In this document: one piece after another, positions 22,986 through 35,100 of the stretch | Layout of the letters: the number at the start of each line of letters is the position of its first letter | Position numbering within the stretch: the first letter of the stretch is position 1 | Assembly: GCA_012934845.2 (NCBI GenBank) | Contig: WNNJ02003012.1 | Span: 62,001 to 126,000, forward strand | Source: Pomphorhynchus laevis | Taxonomy: Eukaryota; Acanthocephala; Palaeacanthocephala; Echinorhynchida; Pomphorhynchidae | Direction of reading: 5' to 3' | DNA: 64,000 bases | Translations under genes and position numbers: made by a program | The notes under the pieces: model-generated | Database searches by the model: none | What the model was told of the DNA's origin: nothing | Seen by the model: the letters and a program-made list of their open reading frames with translations, nothing else

Positions 22986-23667
22986 TCGTGAATAGCCGCT
23001 ACTTCAAAATTTCACTACTTCCAAATTTCACTACTTCCAAATTCTAAATAAGAATTCTAAATAGAAAGTTAATGAGAAAATTAAAATAAAATAAATAGAA
23101 TTAAAAGTATAATGGCATACAACTTAAAAAAGGAATGTATAACACAATAAAATATAAACATAAATATTAAATAGTATTGACAAAACTGTTTGTTATGTAG
23201 ATTACGGCCCTCTACTTCCAAATTTCACATCTTGCGCTGGCATTCGGCAGTGCTTGCGCGCTAATGATTATATTTAGTGAAGCGATAGTACTAATTCAGC
23301 ACTCAATGATGATGTCATTAATGATATTCTAGTGCATGTTTCACATGATTCTTGGATAGAGCCGTCTGCTAGTCCTCCTCTGCATCCAGCAGTGGGAGGT
23401 AACTGACACTAAAGAGTCATAGTGATAACGCAACGGCATCTAGCAGTGCTCTTCGTTGTTCTTTCGCGACTGGCGTATATGATTACAAAATATTCACGTG
23501 GAATGGTATCATTTGAGAAAAGAAAAACAATTAGGCTCAAAATAAATTTCTATTTTTCATTATTATGTTATACATTCTTATTTAAGTTTTATGCCTTTAT
23601 ACTTATCATTTAATTTATTTTATTTTTATTTTCTCATTTACTTTTTTTAGAATTCTAATTTAGAATT
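22986..23667. other. no gene; short tandem repeats and a recurring box
   Basis: Contains two tandem copies of CACTACTTCCAAATT (about 23010-23045) with another at 23212, and a diverged version of the GCATCCAGCAGTGG box at about 23380. This stretch is absent before retroelement copy 2, so it was inserted here or lost there. Confidence 0.45.
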
Positions 23668-23810
23668 CAATTGCTGTTTGGAACTCTTGCACCGTGTATG
23701 TAAGTGGGTTCGTGGAACCCACACATATCTTCGGTTTGTGCATCTTGTTAAGATCGCACGACGTAGGCGAATCAATAGCCAACTGTAAAAGTTGGCTGTT
23801 GATTAAACTC

Positions 23811-23847
23811 TGTATGTAAGTGGGTTCCACGAACCCACTTACATACA
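23811..23847. repeat. perfect 17-bp hairpin at the retroelement 5' region, copy 1
   Basis: Arms 23811-23827 and 23831-23847 (TGTATGTAAGTGGGTTC and its complement) around the loop CAC. The identical hairpin lies at 42668-42704 in copy 2. Just upstream both copies also keep a smaller hairpin, GCCAACTGTAAAAGTTGGC. Confidence 0.9.
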
Positions 23848-24170
23848 CTGTGCAAGAGTTCCAAACAGCAGTTGATACACTGCTTGGAACAGAGTCTGTT
23901 CTTGATAGTAATCATGCAGACTCTGCACTTACTTTGCCGGGTGCAGATGATGCGCCCTTTGCTTATATCTTAGTTATAGATACCCAGGAAAAAGATTCAA
24001 TTTGAATATGAGTACTGAGAACAAGTAGCAGTTTACAGGGCTCAGCAGCTTAGGGAACATAACATGTTTCCTACGCAATCTCAAAGGTCAGCTCAAGATT
24101 TACTTCTTGACTGGGCATTTGAAACCTTTGAGCGGCAGAGCAGTAGGGGGACTGAGCATTATAGTTGTCA

Positions 24171-25865
24171 CGCGAGGTGCACTTTTCACCTACGGTGAAA
24201 AAGGGGGTATTTTTCACCGTAGGTGAAAAGTGAGGTATTTTTCACCGTAGGTGAAAAAGGGACGTTTTTCACCGATACGGCTGGGTGCACTTTTCATCTA
24301 CGGTGAAGTATTTTTCACCGTAGGTGAAAAAGGGACGTTTTTCACCGATACAAACCAAATTTTAATTAAAAAAATTTACCCTTAAATATGAATATTGATT
24401 TAACAGACTGCATTATAAAATGCAATAGAGGTAAACGAAAAATTGCTTACCAGGGATATTTTTATAATTTCAAAGAGTCTACTGCAGGAAAAAAGATTTG
24501 GAGGTGTAATAAGAGAGGCTGCAAGTCTCTTTTGAAAACAAATTTGGAAAATGTCTTCCAGGAAAGTACCTGCCATGACCATATTATGGAGGAAATTAAA
24601 TTTAACAAAGTTCTAATCCAGAGAGGGGTTAAGGATCGAGCCTTGAAGTCTACAGAATCAGCCAGAAACGTGATCTTAAACGTTTTAAAAGAAAATTCAA
24701 AGCTCCAAGTTCCAATTGATCTCAAAAATATGAAAAGGTTGGTAAATGCGACAAGAAAAGCAAACAATTACACCATTGTTCCAAATTACGACATCCCCGA
24801 AGAGCTGTTTTTTACAACGGAGAATAAACAGTTTTTATTTTTTGATAGCGGGATGGACGATATAAACAGAGTTTTAATCTTCACAACAGAGGAAAATTTA
24901 AAACATTTGGTATATTCAGATGTTCTGATATGTGATGGCACATTTCGAAGCGCACCAACTTCGTTTTCTCAAATTTTTACTATACAGTGCAGAATAAGGA
25001 ATATGTTTTTGCCGATGATGTTTTGTTTCATGAAACATAAAAATGAGACGTCTTACAATTCTATTTTCGAATGGTTAATGTCGAAAAATCCAAATGTGGG
25101 ATCTAATGCTAAATCTATAATTCTCGATTTTAAGCAATCTAGTTATAAATCGATCAAAAATAATTTTAAAAATTCCCAACTATACGGTTGTTGCTTTCAT
25201 TTGGGGCAAATTATTTGGCGAAAAGTCCAGAATCTGAAATTCGCATCAGAACTTATTAATAATGCACCAATTAAACTTCAAGTCAAGATGATTTTGGCAT
25301 TAAGCTTTGTATCTTTAGAAGATGTTTCACTGTATGCTGACGAATTAAGACTATATATTGTGGAACAAAAATCTTTAGATGTTTTGAATCTTTACGAATG
25401 GTTTGTACGTCAATACATAAACAATGAAACTGGCAACAATCATATTTCTTTTTGGAATGTAAAACTCCGCACGGAAAACGGTATTCCGAGGACAACGAAT
25501 TCGCTCGAGGGTTACCACAGACATCTCAATACATTAATAAACATAAAACAGACTTCAATAATTCCCATTTTGAACGAGTTGAAGAATGAACAAACGATTA
25601 CTGAGAATAAATTATTTTTGTCCTTATACAAAGATCCCGTCCCAAGAATTGATACCGTAAAGGACCTGCTCTTAAAATATAATGCACTGCCCCCAGTAGA
25701 TTATTTAAAATATATTGCTTTAAATTTTAATTGGAAGCTAGATTAAATAAAAAAAATTTTCTATTTTTTAATTAAATTTTGGTTTGTCTCGGTGAAAAAC
25801 GTCCATTTTTCACCGTAGGTGAAAAACACCCCCTTTTTCACCGTAGGTGAAAAGTGCACCAAATC
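24171..25865 (+). mobile_element. MULE (Mutator-like) DNA transposon, apparently intact
   Basis: 1695 bp between 9-bp target duplications TAGTTGTCA at 24162-24170 and 25866-25874. Nine bp is the normal MULE range. Retroelement copy 2 has a single uninterrupted TAGTTGTCA at about 43018, the empty site. Termini share GGTGCACTTTTCACCTACGG in inverted orientation; the outermost five bases differ (CGCGA against GATTT). Both ends are filled with copies of the palindrome TTCACC-GTA-GGTGAA, about seven at the left (24187-24345) and four at the right (25791-25856). Confidence 0.92.
24388..25746 (+). CDS. MULE transposase with FLYWCH zinc finger
   Basis: A 452-residue intact single-exon protein. The N-terminus (about residues 8-65) is a FLYWCH-type finger: YQGYFYNF, KIWRCNKRGCKSLLKT, then CHDH. 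The catalytic region shows LICDGTFRSAPTSF (first D, about residue 185), SIILDFKQSSYKSI (second D, about 249), GCCFHLGQIIWRKV (the C/H motif of MULE transposases) and NSLEGYHRHLN (candidate E, about 371). Length is typical for compact MULEs without extra domains. The start is the first ATG after the left terminal array. The AATAAA signal at 25746-25751 overlaps the stop codon. All three acidic positions are present and no lesion is seen, so this copy may be active. Confidence 0.92.
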   Translation: MNIDLTDCIIKCNRGKRKIAYQGYFYNFKESTAGKKIWRCNKRGCKSLLKTNLENVFQESTCHDHIMEEIKFNKVLIQRGVKDRALKSTESARNVILNVLKENSKLQVPIDLKNMKRLVNATRKANNYTIVPNYDIPEELFFTTENKQFLFFDSGMDDINRVLIFTTEENLKHLVYSDVLICDGTFRSAPTSFSQIFTIQCRIRNMFLPMMFCFMKHKNETSYNSIFEWLMSKNPNVGSNAKSIILDFKQSSYKSIKNNFKNSQLYGCCFHLGQIIWRKVQNLKFASELINNAPIKLQVKMILALSFVSLEDVSLYADELRLYIVEQKSLDVLNLYEWFVRQYINNETGNNHISFWNVKLRTENGIPRTTNSLEGYHRHLNTLINIKQTSIIPILNELKNEQTITENKLFLSLYKDPVPRIDTVKDLLLKYNALPPVDYLKYIALNFNWKLD

Positions 25866-27536
25866 TAGTTGTCAACTCCCTATTGCTCATTTCCCTGCTA
25901 AAACCGTTAGGATTCTGATCCATCACTACACAGGCAGAGACCCTGGGATGATGTATGTAATTTTCTTGGTGATAACGGATTTATGTCGGCTACCAATTAG
26001 AGAAATTGTTGATCAGATATCAAGAGAGGACGAGTATGCAGTTCTACAACAGAATCTCATACTATTGATGAAAGGGCAGCTGACAGCTAATGAGAATCTT
26101 AACATACTTAGTCAACAAGCACCTACATCAATTTTCCTTGCGCACCAGGAAATGTTCCTAGAACGAAACCTGGATGACATTGATCTTGGATCTTTGTTAG
26201 GAGAACTCGTTAGCATACATTCATCAACGTATTGACGACATCCTGAGGTATCTGATGTAGCCAAAATTCCTCGACTTCTAGAACAAAGTCAGGCACCAGG
26301 GCGTATTCGCACAATATTCCGTCAAGGAGTAAGGATCGAAGCAATGCCGGTGAGTTGGCGACGATGGCAATCTAATGTAAGTTCTGCTCTTACTAAAGCT
26401 ATACGTTATCACATCAAAAAGGGCATAATAGCTCCTCTATCAATTAGGACTAAGCCACAATACTGTTCTCGAGTTTTTCTTATACCTAACAAAGACTAGT
26501 ATAGGCTAATATATGACGGGAGGATATGGCACGGGTGTAAAACCCCGGATTTCTATCTTCCTTCTATATATCAAGTCTTATACAAAGAACATGTTGTGTG
26601 CAAGAGCTGATACGTAAAAATTGATTTCAAATCAATGTTTTACCAGATTCCTCTTTGCCCTTCCGATTGGATTAAGACGGCTTTCGAATACAACGGTAAT
26701 TACTACTATTACAAAGTCCTTCCTTTCGGTATACCTTGGGGACCCTTTTGGGCACAAATGATTGGCAATGCCATAACTCATTTTGCTCGTAAACAAGGGG
26801 TTAAAGCTTGGACTCATATCGATGATATGATCCTATCGCATGACACAAAAGCAGTACTCACTTGGGCAGTTAAAAAGCTTCTGGCTCTCTGTAAGAGAGG
26901 AAATCTCTCTCTAAATCTAGAAAAGAGCATCCTACGCCATCGTAAGCAAATTACATACTTAAGGGGCACTTGGACGACTAAAGGGGTACAGATTACTTCA
27001 GATGCGTTCTCTCGTTTTCGCAAGGCTGTGGCGTATCTGCGGATTCCGAAATCTCCAATTCCTAGTCGACAAGGGATGCGTTTGAGAGGTCTGATTAATT
27101 ATTATCTGCCTTCCTTTTCCACTGCACATAAGCTCCTTTACCAGGATGATCCATGGCAGTCCTGGTTTCTGACGTGGCTCATTGATAAGGAGCATCTGAT
27201 TCTTCCCAAGCCACGAAAAGCATGTCGCGAAAAGATATTCGTGGATGCTACCAAAACTCAAATTGGTATCGTAGGCTCGGAAGGGAAGTTGCACACATAT
27301 GAACTACCATATGAACTTACAATATTTGAGGCTGAATTACTAGCCGCCTGGTGTGATCATAAACTATACCCAGACGCAGAAATACACACTGACAATCTGG
27401 GTGTTTATTATTCAGTCCTCAAAGGGAGAACGAAAACAGTGCCGATGGGCAACCCTTTCCTACAGGATATGCATGGGACCCCGATACAATTGATACCCAC
27501 TGCTTCAAACCCGCCTGACATTCCCAGTCGTTGTTA

Positions 27537-27723
27537 AGATTAACTATCCTTCTCCTTCTTTTGCTTGTTTCTTTCTTCTCGACATCACAGTTATTACCCA
27601 CGTAGAGATGTTATTACCCAATTGAGTTATTACCCAATTCTAGTTTCTATAAACTAGAATCACGCGAGATGTCCTTCGTCTGACGGTCGAAAGGCAGGAA
27701 GAAATTATTTCAAGAAAAAGCAG
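27537..27723. repeat. retroelement 3' flank with TTATTACCCA repeats and a hairpin
   Basis: TTATTACCCA occurs three to four times between 27590 and 27640. A perfect hairpin, ATTCTAGTTT-CTAT-AAACTAGAAT, lies at 27637-27660. Copy 2 has the same flank up to about 44660 (ATTACCCACGTA), after which the two diverge. Confidence 0.7.
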
Positions 27724-28240
27724 CTCGTGTGACTAAGGTGGTTGCCGACTTCGCCAGGAGAATCGGTCTAGACTTAACCCGGCCCGCAACAGTTTCTTTA
27801 CACGCAACATCTATATTCACGGGACAATAATATAACGATAAGAACATAAAGCGGTAAGCCACAAAGGTCTAAAAATAAAAGGAAATAAGGAGATATCGTC
27901 TTTGTGTTGTAAATAAAAAGAATAATAATGTTTCTTTTTTTCTATCATTTAAGTTAGCAAGGTTTGTTTTTATGTTTTGGGTCTACTAGTTAAAGAGGAA
28001 GGGGTAAGAAAATATCTGGGAAAACGGCGCTCAAGTGAGACTGGGGCCGTAAGTTCAACCTGCACTTTGAATAGGCGTACGCTCTTAGAGAAAGTCCTTA
28101 CCTTAAATGTTAATCATCAAATTAGTAGATATGTGACTCGAGATCAATTGCTTGAGTACACTTTTGTTTGCATTTTTACTATGGAATATGCATTAAACAA
28201 GAATATTTTTAAAGGTTTAATTGAAAATTATAATTAAAAT
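27724..28240 (+). pseudogene. 3' tail of the gag-like gene plus a small conserved open frame
   Basis: 27724-27830 is the beta copy of the end of the gag-like gene (VVADFARRIGLDL region, seen intact at 51640-51680); fossil and broken. After an AATAAA-containing stretch, 27977-28237 is an 86-residue frame starting at TTG (RKYLGKRRSSETGAVSSTC...). The same frame is open in gamma at 51876-52142. I do not recognise the product. Near-identity of the two copies means the conservation is not independent evidence of coding. Confidence 0.35.
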
Positions 28241-31200
28241 TGAAAATGATTTTGATTTCTTTTAAATTATTTCAATTAGTTTCATTACTTCAGGTATTTG
28301 GACATAAATCTAAAAGATTTGTGTTGGCAGCCTGGCGGTCTCTCTATGCATCCAGCAGTGGATGATTCTCATCACTAATGAGATACAATATGTAGAAAAA
28401 TAAACACTAGGTATTTTGTTTCTTTTATTCTTCTTAGCCACTACGTCATAACGTGTAATGTAAAAATGCAAGAAACGGTATAATTTTAAAGAAAATTTCT
28501 ATGGTCTGCAAAATCATTAACATACTTTTGATAAAGCAATAAAATTGATGATAAATATATCATTTAAATTAATACAATTATATCTCATACAAACCCCGAA
28601 TCAGTACTTCATGTTAATGGTTTGATTACGACATTAAATATAAATGTCGGGCAAAGTAACTTTATATAAAGTGGATCAACTTGGGACATGGAAATTAACA
28701 GATTTATCTAACCGCCTTAGAATGAATGCCGCTTTACTCCAAGGACAAATATATTAATAAACGGCAGTATCTAAAAACCTCTACAGATTTTCACATTAGG
28801 AAATTAGTTTTACATTACGAGATTAGTTAAGTAGTAACGATTAAGACACTTTTTAAAACACTAAGGTGTTATCATAAAATTTTTACATTTTTGAGTGATG
28901 CATAGAAATATTGGACAGCACTTTTATAGAAAGCGCAATATTTATCAAAATAAATTAATTCATTTCATTAACAACATGAACAAATGTTTTGCAATATACG
29001 TGGTGACGTTTGTAGATTAAGACTCTTAATTCGGATTTAAAACATTTAATTAAACCATCGAAATCTCTAAATTTATGAATATTCGGATATTCGTTTGCTA
29101 CTTGAATGCTTGTATATTTTATAGATTTCATTATAAATTAACTGTATCTCACAAATTAACAGAAGTAATTGACTGTAAATAACGCAGAAACCTAAAAATG
29201 ACCATACAGTAAGACAGCGACGATAAGCATAGTCGTTTTATTATGTTTCATTGTCTAGATTATGAAATATGAAAGTCATATAAAATAAAAGTGTCAATAT
29301 TTCTTGTAATTTTAGTAAAATATAAAACCATGTTCTAAACTTGTGAGAATCTTTAAATATACTTCAAATTTTGAATTTTTATTTCTTCATCAAAGAGAAA
29401 TCAATAGAAATTGATAAAAACTTAAACATACCAAGACTGAAATAGAAATATCAATTTTACAAAAAGCTACGTTAGTCACATAAAATAACTAAGTCGATAA
29501 AACACAACTTGCTTCGACAAAAGTAAAACACATCTATAAGCTGTGCCTGTGTTATAAACAAATAAGTCAAAATGTGGAATAGGACAAACACAAAATGTTA
29601 ACAAGTAGAAGTCAGACAATTTTTAATCAACATTTACACATTCAAATTACAAATAACACAACACGAATTTTCACAGAGTAAGATTTTTTGTGTTACAAAC
29701 ACACAAGAAATTAGAACAACGTATTTTGTTTTGCTTATGTTGTGTCAAAATTAATGGTATAAATACAAAACTCTGAAATAGGGCTCTTAAATTTATCGTA
29801 GAGGAATGTAAGCCCGGCTTTATAATAGCGCATACACTTTTTATGCAAACTAAACGATTGTTCTGTTATTTACTATCGATAAAGTCAAAATAAATAACTT
29901 AGCAAGCACATATTTTATATACAATAATGAATACAGTATTTGCGGATTAAGGTTAAATTAATCTTGATAGTTTCCCGAATTCAATCGAAATCACCATGTT
30001 TTGTTTATATGCAATAATAAGTAATTGTAAACTAAACGATTTTTACTAGTGTGCAATCAAAAATTCAAAGTAAAAAACTAAGACAGGAAAATTTTTATCA
30101 AACAATAAATACAGTATAAACGATATTATTTCAGAACGCTAATTTTCAAGAATACAGTTGAATATGGAAATATTTAACAATTTGAAATATATAAAACTTA
30201 ATTCACTCTATAGCTGTAATATTGTCTTCAAAAGAAAGAAAAGTATGAGATTTAATAAAGGAAATGGAACATCTCGAGAATGTATGTAATTTTTCTGCGG
30301 AAAGAGCATGTCGGCCTATAATGAATAATATAAGACAGATTATTGGCCGTATGTTCGAAATAAAGCCGTTATACTATATTGGAACGTTTTAGACAGTGTT
30401 CCCTGAGATGATAGAAGACGTTAAAAATTACCCGATAGAACGAAATGAAAATTACCAGATAAAAGACAACAAAAATTACCTGATAGAAGACAACAAGAAA
30501 ATCGGAATTATCGAATGCCGATAGGCATAGATTATTCATAGGAAATCAACTAACGATACTTCTAGAACGAACAGCGTGTAAGTAGATTCTTGGCTGTGAC
30601 ATTTTCTACTTGTTTTATTTCTGAAGAAACTTATTGCATAAGACAAAATTAAAATAAAACGAAATTTTTATTTTGAAATTTTTATCAGTGTGTACAGATA
30701 AATTCGTAGAATAAAATTCATATACAATTCTATTCTTTTTGATTTAGGATAAATATTGATGTTTCTAATATTATCAAAGGGACGATTCAGGAACGTAAAG
30801 TTAATATGCACACACAAAATGCATATCTTTATACAAAAAATTCTCATAAATTAAAATTAAAAACATTTGAAATAAGGGAAGAAGTAGGATGTCGAAATCT
30901 ATTTTTGAAATAAATTCGTGTGCTGCCGTGATTTAATAAATGAAAATTCTTGTAGTCTGATTTGTTTAATTTTATAATAAGTTTCTGGATTTTTACTAAC
31001 AAATATTTTTTTAGAGTTTTCGGTATTGCTTTGTCAATTGTTTTGACAAAATATACGACACCTCACAAAATTACAACAAATTCGATTTGTTTGAATCATA
31101 TCACAATATGACACAAAACATTTTTAATAAAACGTTTGTTTAGATTCAATCAAACGGTAACGAGTAATTAAGTATTTTGCCTGACATTGTATATCTGATC

Positions 31201-31999
31201 GAGTAGTTTACTCTCATTTTTCTTGACAGAATATCTATAAATGATGCTTAAATAAAAAAAACATATCATGTTCATTTTTACATATAATTTTACATATGAT
31301 TTTATAATGATTTAAATAGAGAAATAGAATCAGAAATGAAAAATAATCGGGTGATCTTATGCCGTCTTGCATTATTGAAACATTACATTCTTTATGTATA
31401 GAGAAAAGCAGATATGTGTAATAGAAAGTCCTTGTTGAATCAAACCACGAATTTATTTATTAGTCGTCTGAGGTCCAAGACAGCGTTAATATTTATTTTG
31501 TCGTTAATGTTACTTGATATCGCTGAAGTCTATTACACTGAAAAGAATTCACTGCATTACGTTGACTTCGAATGTGCAAGCTACATCATGCAATTCGCAT
31601 TTAGTGAATTCTCTCTGCTTTTATCAATATATAATATGTTTATCATGTGTTTACATTGTATGTAGTGGAACTGAGGAGGTTCCTTAAAGCCGACAGGGAA
31701 CGCTGTTTTGCAGTGTAGAAACATAATATACTATATATATCGAAAGAAGCAGATAAGTATAATAGACATTTTTAGTTTAATAAAACCTCTAATTTATTGG
31801 TCTCCTAAAGATCAACGAAAGCCCGCCTGTAAAGAACTCTAACCCAATTTATTATCGAGACATACTGGTACGGTTCTTATTTGAACTTGATGTTTACTCC
31901 CTATAGGTATTGTCTCGGTGAATACATTATCCTTTCTCAGCTATAGATAACAAGACTTAAGCATTGTGATGGTACAACTGAAATATGTTTCCTTCTAAC
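28241..31999. repeat. gene-free AT-rich core of the macro-repeat (beta)
   Basis: No coding potential was recognised. It holds the GCATCCAGCAGTGG box (about 28346), long AT-rich unique-looking sequence shared with alpha and gamma, a short run of GATAGAA-type imperfect repeats at about 30420-30500 (ATTACCNGATA-AAGACAACA), and an R450 copy at 31180-31760. The sequence ends at the Gypsy target site CTAAC (31995-31999). Confidence 0.7.
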
Positions 32000-32192
32000 T
32001 GTTGTGTATGAACGAACACACTGCAAATGTATGGCAATGACGATTATCACTGGCAGCAATGTGCTTGGCGGTATGCCTTTGTATTTTGACTATATATGTC
32101 GGATAGCGACTGTTTCTGAACGCTGGTGTTTTGTTTGTACTAAAAATTAAAAAAACGTTAGCGTTTGCTTTGCAATGTCTGAAAACACAACA
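32000..32192 (+). repeat. 5' LTR of the Gypsy element
   Basis: 193 bp. It carries a TATA-like ACTATATATG around 32088. The primer-binding region ATTGGCGACGAGGG follows directly at 32193. The gag start codon at 32175 already lies inside this LTR, 18 bases before its end. Confidence 0.92.
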
Positions 32193-35100
32193 ATTGGCGA
32201 CGAGGGTGGTTCAAAATTTTCGTCGAACGACATTATGAAAATTGTATGGGAACAACAACGTACATTGACGAAGTTGATGGAAAGTCTGCAAAATCGTGAA
32301 AATCCCAATAAGGATTGCAATATACCGGCGTTTCAGCATTTCAATGCAGATCACGATAAGTGGATTGATTACGGGATTCAACTGAAGAATTTTTTGGGCA
32401 TGCACAGAGTTGATTCACAGATGCGACAAAAACAATTCTTACTGTCCAGTTGTGGTCAAGAAATTTTTCGCTTGGTTGGACAATTGATTCCGTCTTTCGA
32501 AAAAGAGGACATTACTTTCGAGATGATTATTAAGGAACTCGATCGTCATTTTAAAAAGCCGATGCATATAGTTGCAGCCAGATTCGAATTTACGCAATGT
32601 CGACAAAAAGCCAATCAGTCACATAAAGATTGGATAGCGGAAGCAAGGGGCCTGGCTAGTAAGTGTTCGTTTTTCGATCAATCCATTCAAACCGAACAGC
32701 AAGCAATCGACGACAGATTGAGAGATCTGGTAATTGCATATACTCCAATCGAGGAAATACGTATGAGTCTATTACGATTAGACAATCCTACGTTAGACGA
32801 TGTAATTAGGATTGCTTCTAATTGGGAAATGACACAAGCTACTAAGCACTTGTTAGCGACGGAAACCAGCTCGAATTATGCAAATGACTCGAAAAAGGAT
32901 GTTGAAATTTCGCATGTTAATAAATTAAGTGCTGGACGTCGATCACAATGGAATAAAAATTCCATGCCTCGTTGTACACGATGTAATGGTTCAAATCACG
33001 TAAATGAGCAACAGTGTTGGGCTAAGAACGTAAAATGTCACCGTTGTGGTAAGATAGGTCATATTCGTCGATGCTGCAAGGTAGCACTACAAAATATTCA
33101 TCAGTTGATATCAGACGAGAATGGTGATAATAAGGCTGTAGAGTTGGCTTTTCTCGAAATTCAAAACGTTTGTCGAAGGGACCATATCCTGGGACCGACA
33201 TTGGAAGTGAGAATAAACGGAGTTCAAGTGGAAATGGAGTTTGATACGGGAGCAATGTTGTCTGTAATATCTCAAAAAACATGGTCAAGTTGTGGTTCGC
33301 CTGAGCTAAGAGCGGGAAGATGGCTGAGAAGTTTTGGTGGAGGGTTGATAAAGAGCATAGGTCAATGTCAAGTGACTGTAGAACTAGATAATGTAGCCAA
33401 ATTGTTGAATGTCGAGGTCGTATACGAAACAGAAAAGAGCTTGTTTGGACAACCGTGGATAGAAGCATTTAACATGTCCTTGCCACGTCAAGTAAGATCC
33501 CGCCCACGAGCTATCAATCAGTTAAATTTAAATCAACAAGGTGCATCCGATTTAAACCACATGTTACTCAGATTTAAGGAGTTATTCAATGAAGATCTTG
33601 GGAACATTAAGGATTTGGAGATAAAGTTACAAGTTGATCCATCGGCTATTGCACGATGCATTCCGGCTCGTCGCGTACCACTGCCATTAAAGCCAAAAAT
33701 CGAAGAAGAGTTAAAGCGCCTTTTATCGAATGGAACATTAGAGCAAGTTGATTCAAACTGTAATTATATTGAATGGGCGAGTCCAATTGTTTCTGTGCTC
33801 AAGAAGGATAACTCAATAAGACTTTGCGCTGACTTCAAGGCGACAATTAATCCGTATCTGAATTGTGATTGTTTCGAATTACCGACATTTGAGGAGATAC
33901 TGAGCAAAATCGCAGGAGGCACCTTGTATTCAGTATTGGATTTAAAGGATGCGTATTCACAAATGAAAGTTCATCAAGACTCTCGAAAGTATTTGACCAT
34001 ATCGACACCCTTCGGATATTATCAATATCGTCGATTACCATTTGGGTTATCCATTGCACCAATTTTGTTCCAGCGTTATATGAATCAATTACTCGGTACG
34101 ATTCCGGGCGTCGCAGTTTATCTGGATGATGTTGTAGTTGCAGGTGAAACACGTTCAGAACATATAGACAGACTTCGAAGTGTAATGACAAGATTATTGA
34201 ATGCGGGAATACGAGTTAAACGTGAAAAGTGTTTATTTCTTCAAGAACAAGTCAAATTTCTGGGACACGTGTTAGATAAAGGAATGGTAAAAGTTGATCC
34301 AGAGAAAGTTGATACTATTCAAAATATTTGTCCACCGTCAAATCCTAAAGAACTGCGAACGTTCTTGGGAACCATAGGGTTCCTTGAACGTTTTATTCCT
34401 CATTTGCGGTCGCAGTGTGCTGACTTGTATTCGTTAACGGGTGTACGAGCGAATTGGAACTGGACAGATCGGCATCAAAGCCAATTTGAATTGGTCAAGC
34501 AAAGTATGCTAAAACCGAATTTTAATACCATATGATGGGAAGAGTAACCTGAAGCTGTATTGTGATGCTTGTGAGAGAGGCTTAGGAGCCGTACTGCTTC
34601 AAGAAACTAAAAACAACCGTTATCTGCCGACTGCATACGCATCAAGAAAATTGAGCAGCGCGGAAATAAATTACTCGCAAATCGACCGGGAGGCACTTGC
34701 ACTTATATTCGGTGTCAATAAGTTTCGATATTTTCTATTAGGTAGAAAGTTCGTACTCATCACTGATCACAAACCTTTGAAATACATATTCGGAAATCAA
34801 CGTAATTTGCCAAAGATCGCGAATCAGCGTTTAGTCAGATGGGCATTGTTGTTGAGTCAATTCGACTACGAACTCGAATGCATTCCAGGAAAAGATAACA
34901 TAATTGCCGATGTCCTCTCCAGATTTCCATGTCAAGGCCTTGACTGTGCAGAAACGTCGGGAACAAATGATATCTGTGTGAATTTGTTATGTGAGGACAC
35001 ACCTTTATTATCCGCAACAGCTATTCGCGAAGCTACGAAACAAGATTTGATTCTAAAAAAGGTGACGCAATATGTGTCGATCGGTTGGCCAAACAAAGTT

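Larger units (their letters stand above)
23668..27640 (+). mobile_element. hepadnavirus-like (HEART-type) retroelement, copy 1, fossil, split by a MULE
   Basis: Fossil. Parts in order: an inverted repeat with 55-bp arms (23668-23722 and 23820-23874); an N-terminal region of unknown role (about 23820-24170 and 25866-26220); and a polymerase with RT and RNase H (about 26280-27537). The RT shows FGIPWGPFWAQM and the box HIDDMIL. The RNase H shows FVDATKTQIGIVG, FEAELLAAW, IHTDNLG and the ending SNPPDIPSR. These lie close to the hepadnavirus polymerase motifs FADATPTGWG, TAELLAA, GTDNS and LNPADDPSR. From memory, hepatitis-B-like retroelements called HEART have been described in insects. The 1695-bp MULE sits inside with a 9-bp target duplication. 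Besides that insertion the copy carries about five breaks and is older than the MULE. Confidence 0.75.

Noticed and set aside
23422-23613. Plus-strand 63-residue hydrophobic frame
   Set aside because: AT-rich, starts inside the recurring box and matches no family; best read as chance.
24171-24345. Regularly spaced palindromes resembling a CRISPR array
   Set aside because: They are terminal repeats of the MULE, with matching inverted copies at the other end and a 9-bp target duplication; spacers are not unique.
25819-26235. Plus-strand frame starting inside the MULE right terminus
   Set aside because: Its first residues are MULE terminal palindromes; only the part after 25875 belongs to the retroelement.
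26280-27537. DIRS or Gypsy assignment for the polymerase
   Set aside because: No tyrosine recombinase, integrase or protease nearby, and the RNase H words (DATKT, AELLAA, NPPDIPSR) fit hepadnavirus-type polymerases better.
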